From Mycobacterium alsense (GTDB lineage Bacteria > Actinomycetota > Actinomycetes > Mycobacteriales > Mycobacteriaceae), in NCBI RefSeq assembly GCF_002086635.1, contig NZ_MVHD01000002.1, positions 1 through 64,000 of the forward strand: a stretch of 64,000 nt of DNA, read 5' to 3'. The position numbers and the translations under genes were made by a program. Under the pieces are notes generated by a model. The model was not told the origin of the DNA and did not search any database. It was given only the letters and a program-made list of their open reading frames with translations. Below are positions 62,383-64,000 of the stretch, in pieces (position 1 is the stretch's first letter; each line of letters begins with the position of its first letter).

Positions 62383-63474
62383 GTGACCGGCATGTCGCGG
62401 CGCGCGTTCGGACGGATGGCCGGCGCGGGTGCCCTCGGCGCCGCCGGCATTTCAGGCTGCCGGGGACCGACGGCCAACCGCGGCCAATCCACCGATGCGC
62501 CCGTGCCGGCGGGCAAGAGCGTGGGAATTGTCCTCTCGCACGAGCAATTCCGCACCGACCAGCTGGTTGCGCAGGCCCAGGCCGCCGAGCGAAGCGGGTT
62601 TCAGTACGCGTGGGCCAGCGACCACATCCAGCCGTGGCAGGACGACGAGGGTCACGCGATGTTTCCGTGGCTGACGCTGGCCCTGGTCGGCAACCGCACC
62701 AGCAGGATCTCGTTCGGCACCGGCGTGACCTGTCCGATCTACCGCTATCACCCCGCCGTGGTGGCCCAGGCGTTCGCGTCCCTGGCGCTGCTCAGCCCGG
62801 GACGGGTGTTCCTGGGGGTGGGCACCGGTGAGCGCCTCAACGAGCAGGCCACCACCAACGCCAACGGCAGCTACACCGAGCGCCATGACCGGTTGATCGA
62901 GGCGATCAAGCTGATCCGCCAATTGTGGAGCGGTTCGCGAATTTCCTTCACCGGCCGCTACTTTCACACCAACTCCCTGAGGCTGTACGACACGCCGGCC
63001 ATGCCCCCGCCGATCTTCGTCGCCGCCGGCGGTCCGAAAAGCGCCAAGCTGGCCGGCCAATACGGCGACGGCTGGATCACCCAGGCCCGCGACGTCACGA
63101 ACCCGAAGCTGCTGGCCGCATTCAGCGCGGGAGCGCAGGCCACCGGGCGCGACGCCGCCAACATGGGCAAGCGCGCCGAACTGTTCGCCGTCGTCGGCGA
63201 CCGCAACCAGGCGACGCGCGCGGCCACGCTGTGGCGGTTCACCGCCGGGGCCGTCGACCAGCCCAACCCCGTCGAGATTCAGCGCGCCGCCCAAGGCAAC
63301 CCGATCGACAAGGTGCTCGCCGACTGGACGGTGGGGACCGACGCGACCCCCCACGTCGAATCCGTGCAAAAGATCCTGGACGCCGGAGCGGTTCCCTTTC
63401 TGCACTTTCCCCAGGACGATCCCGTCGCCGCGATCGACTTCTACGGCGCCAACGTGCTGCCCAAGCTGCGCTGA
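62383..63474 (+). CDS. fgd2: F420-dependent hydroxymycolic acid dehydrogenase, Fgd2
   Basis: A 363-residue LLM-fold enzyme with a twin-arginine signal (SRRAFGRMAGAGALGAAGIS) and a lipobox-like GISGC (Cys26), so it is probably a Tat-exported lipoprotein. The catalytic barrel starts at VGIVLSHEQFRTDQLVAQAQ and contains the ASDHIQPWQD F420 segment and the GTGERLNEQ loop. It matches my memory of Rv0132c (fHMAD/Fgd2), which oxidises hydroxymycolic acids to ketomycolates in the envelope. The GTG start at 62383 aligns with the remembered MTG start; no ribosome site is seen. Confidence 0.92.
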   Translation: MTGMSRRAFGRMAGAGALGAAGISGCRGPTANRGQSTDAPVPAGKSVGIVLSHEQFRTDQLVAQAQAAERSGFQYAWASDHIQPWQDDEGHAMFPWLTLALVGNRTSRISFGTGVTCPIYRYHPAVVAQAFASLALLSPGRVFLGVGTGERLNEQATTNANGSYTERHDRLIEAIKLIRQLWSGSRISFTGRYFHTNSLRLYDTPAMPPPIFVAAGGPKSAKLAGQYGDGWITQARDVTNPKLLAAFSAGAQATGRDAANMGKRAELFAVVGDRNQATRAATLWRFTAGAVDQPNPVEIQRAAQGNPIDKVLADWTVGTDATPHVESVQKILDAGAVPFLHFPQDDPVAAIDFYGANVLPKLR

Positions 63475-63557
63475 GGCGGCGGTGCGGCCGGTTTCGATGC
63501 CTCGGCCCCGGGTACCCGCACGCCACCCCGAGTGACAGCCCAACTGGAAGGCAAGGC

Positions 63558-64000
63558 ATGGACGCAATCACTTTTCTCCGTCAGGACCACAAGAGCGTGC
63601 TCGGTCTTTTCGAGACGCTCGACGGGGCGCCGTCGGGCCCGGGCGCGGAGGCCAGCGGCCTGGAAACCGTGGTGAACAACCTCATCATCTCCGAGTCGCA
63701 GCACGAGGCCATCGAGGAGCAGTTCTTCTGGCCGGCGGTGCGCAAGGCGATCGGTGACGGGCTCGTCGACAAGGCGATCGAGCAGGAGCAGGCCGGCAAG
63801 CAGCTGCTGCAGCGGCTCGAGGACGGCACGCCCGGCGAGCCGGACTACCACGCGGCACTGCAGGAGTTCATCAAGGCCGGGCGGGAACACATCGCCTACG
63901 AGCAGGACGTGGTGTGGCCGCAGGTCGAGCTGGCCATCAGCCGCGACGAGCTGGAGAAGATCGGCGAAAAGCTAGAGCAGGCAAAGAAGATCGCTCCGAC
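63558..64000 (+). CDS. hemerythrin-like HHE-domain protein, 5' part
   Basis: At least 147 residues, open to the window end. It begins MDAITFLRQDHKSVLGLFET (His11), then SQHEAIEEQFFWPAV (His with Glu and Phe) and GREHIAYEQDVVWPQV, the H...HxxxE...H/E ligand pattern of hemerythrin HHE domains that bind a diiron centre. GGAAGG precedes ATG 63558 by seven bases. Mycobacterial HHE proteins are linked to hydrogen peroxide or nitric oxide stress. The C-terminus lies beyond the window. Confidence 0.87.
   Translation, partial: MDAITFLRQDHKSVLGLFETLDGAPSGPGAEASGLETVVNNLIISESQHEAIEEQFFWPAVRKAIGDGLVDKAIEQEQAGKQLLQRLEDGTPGEPDYHAALQEFIKAGREHIAYEQDVVWPQVELAISRDELEKIGEKLEQAKKIAP

Overview
The window is high-GC, tightly packed, actinobacterial chromosome. 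It comes from a slow-growing Mycobacterium. The evidence is four PE proteins with PE-PPE hydrolase domains, a WhiB protein, a PtpB-type phosphatase, a 13E12/DUF222 HNH protein, F420-dependent oxidoreductases and many acyl-CoA enzymes. From memory, the right-hand two thirds (about 18.4-63.5 kb) follows the reversed M. tuberculosis H37Rv order Rv0161 to Rv0132c (pnt operon, fadE2, ptpB, PE1/PE2-like genes, Rv0149-Rv0144, Rv0142-Rv0138, msrA, cyp138, Rv0135c, ephF, Rv0133, fgd2). A Mycobacterium avium complex or related species is the best guess; the species is not proven.

Layout. 1-648: end of an HNH/DUF222 gene. 675-7377: ten minus-strand genes, most joined by ATGA/GTGA stop-start overlaps (a conserved protein of unknown role, a NIPSNAP-like protein, P450, Zn-type dehydrogenase, HpcH-type aldolase, SnoaL-like protein, SDR, an internally deleted flavin monooxygenase, alpha/beta hydrolase). 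7489-8682: class III CoA-transferase. 8955-12949: a cyclase/NB-ARC/LuxR regulator and a DUF427 protein. 12946-15904: minus-strand acyl-CoA dehydrogenase, LLM oxidoreductase and TesB-like thioesterase. 16094-18346: SMP-30-like lactonase, second thioesterase-like protein and a TetR regulator. Four copies of one motif, TGACACTT-N9-TTTGTAAAG (one diverged), stand before the ten-gene operon, before both divergent operons at 16 kb, and before the tetR gene. I infer one local TetR regulon for catabolism of an unknown cyclic or terpenoid-like compound via CoA esters. This is the best candidate here for an undescribed system.

18.4-30.3 kb: FAD-linked oxidase, WhiB, SDR, DapB-like dehydrogenase, PE-PPE protein, TetR, a 41-residue protein, the three-subunit proton-pumping transhydrogenase, a DUF1348 protein, FadE2 and PtpB. 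30.4-35.8 kb: three tandem PE-PPE hydrolases. 35.9-41.9 kb: quinone oxidoreductase, SDR, aldehyde dehydrogenase, two tandem SAM methyltransferases, TetR. 41.9-43.5 kb: pirin and Dps. 43.6-48.5 kb: DNA glycosylase-like protein, SnoaL proteins, DUF427, a third methyltransferase, an epimerase and MsrA. 48.5-50.6 kb: CYP138 divergent from its TetR, with two matching palindromes between them. 50.6-54.7 kb: Mop-like protein, EphF, sulfotransferase, TetR, DUF1214. 54.7-61.2 kb: PucR-type regulator, a desaturase-reductase fusion, then a desaturase/ferredoxin-reductase pair facing a TetR (DesT-like layout). 61.2-64 kb: DUF5709, GNAT, Fgd2 and a hemerythrin-like gene cut by the window end.

No tRNA, rRNA, CRISPR array, intact insertion sequence or prophage was seen. 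No gene-free stretch exceeds 300 bases; the longest are 33888-34173 (286 b) and 8683-8954 (272 b, divergent promoter region with short dyads only). Product names rest on motif reading and remembered homologues; no database search was run.
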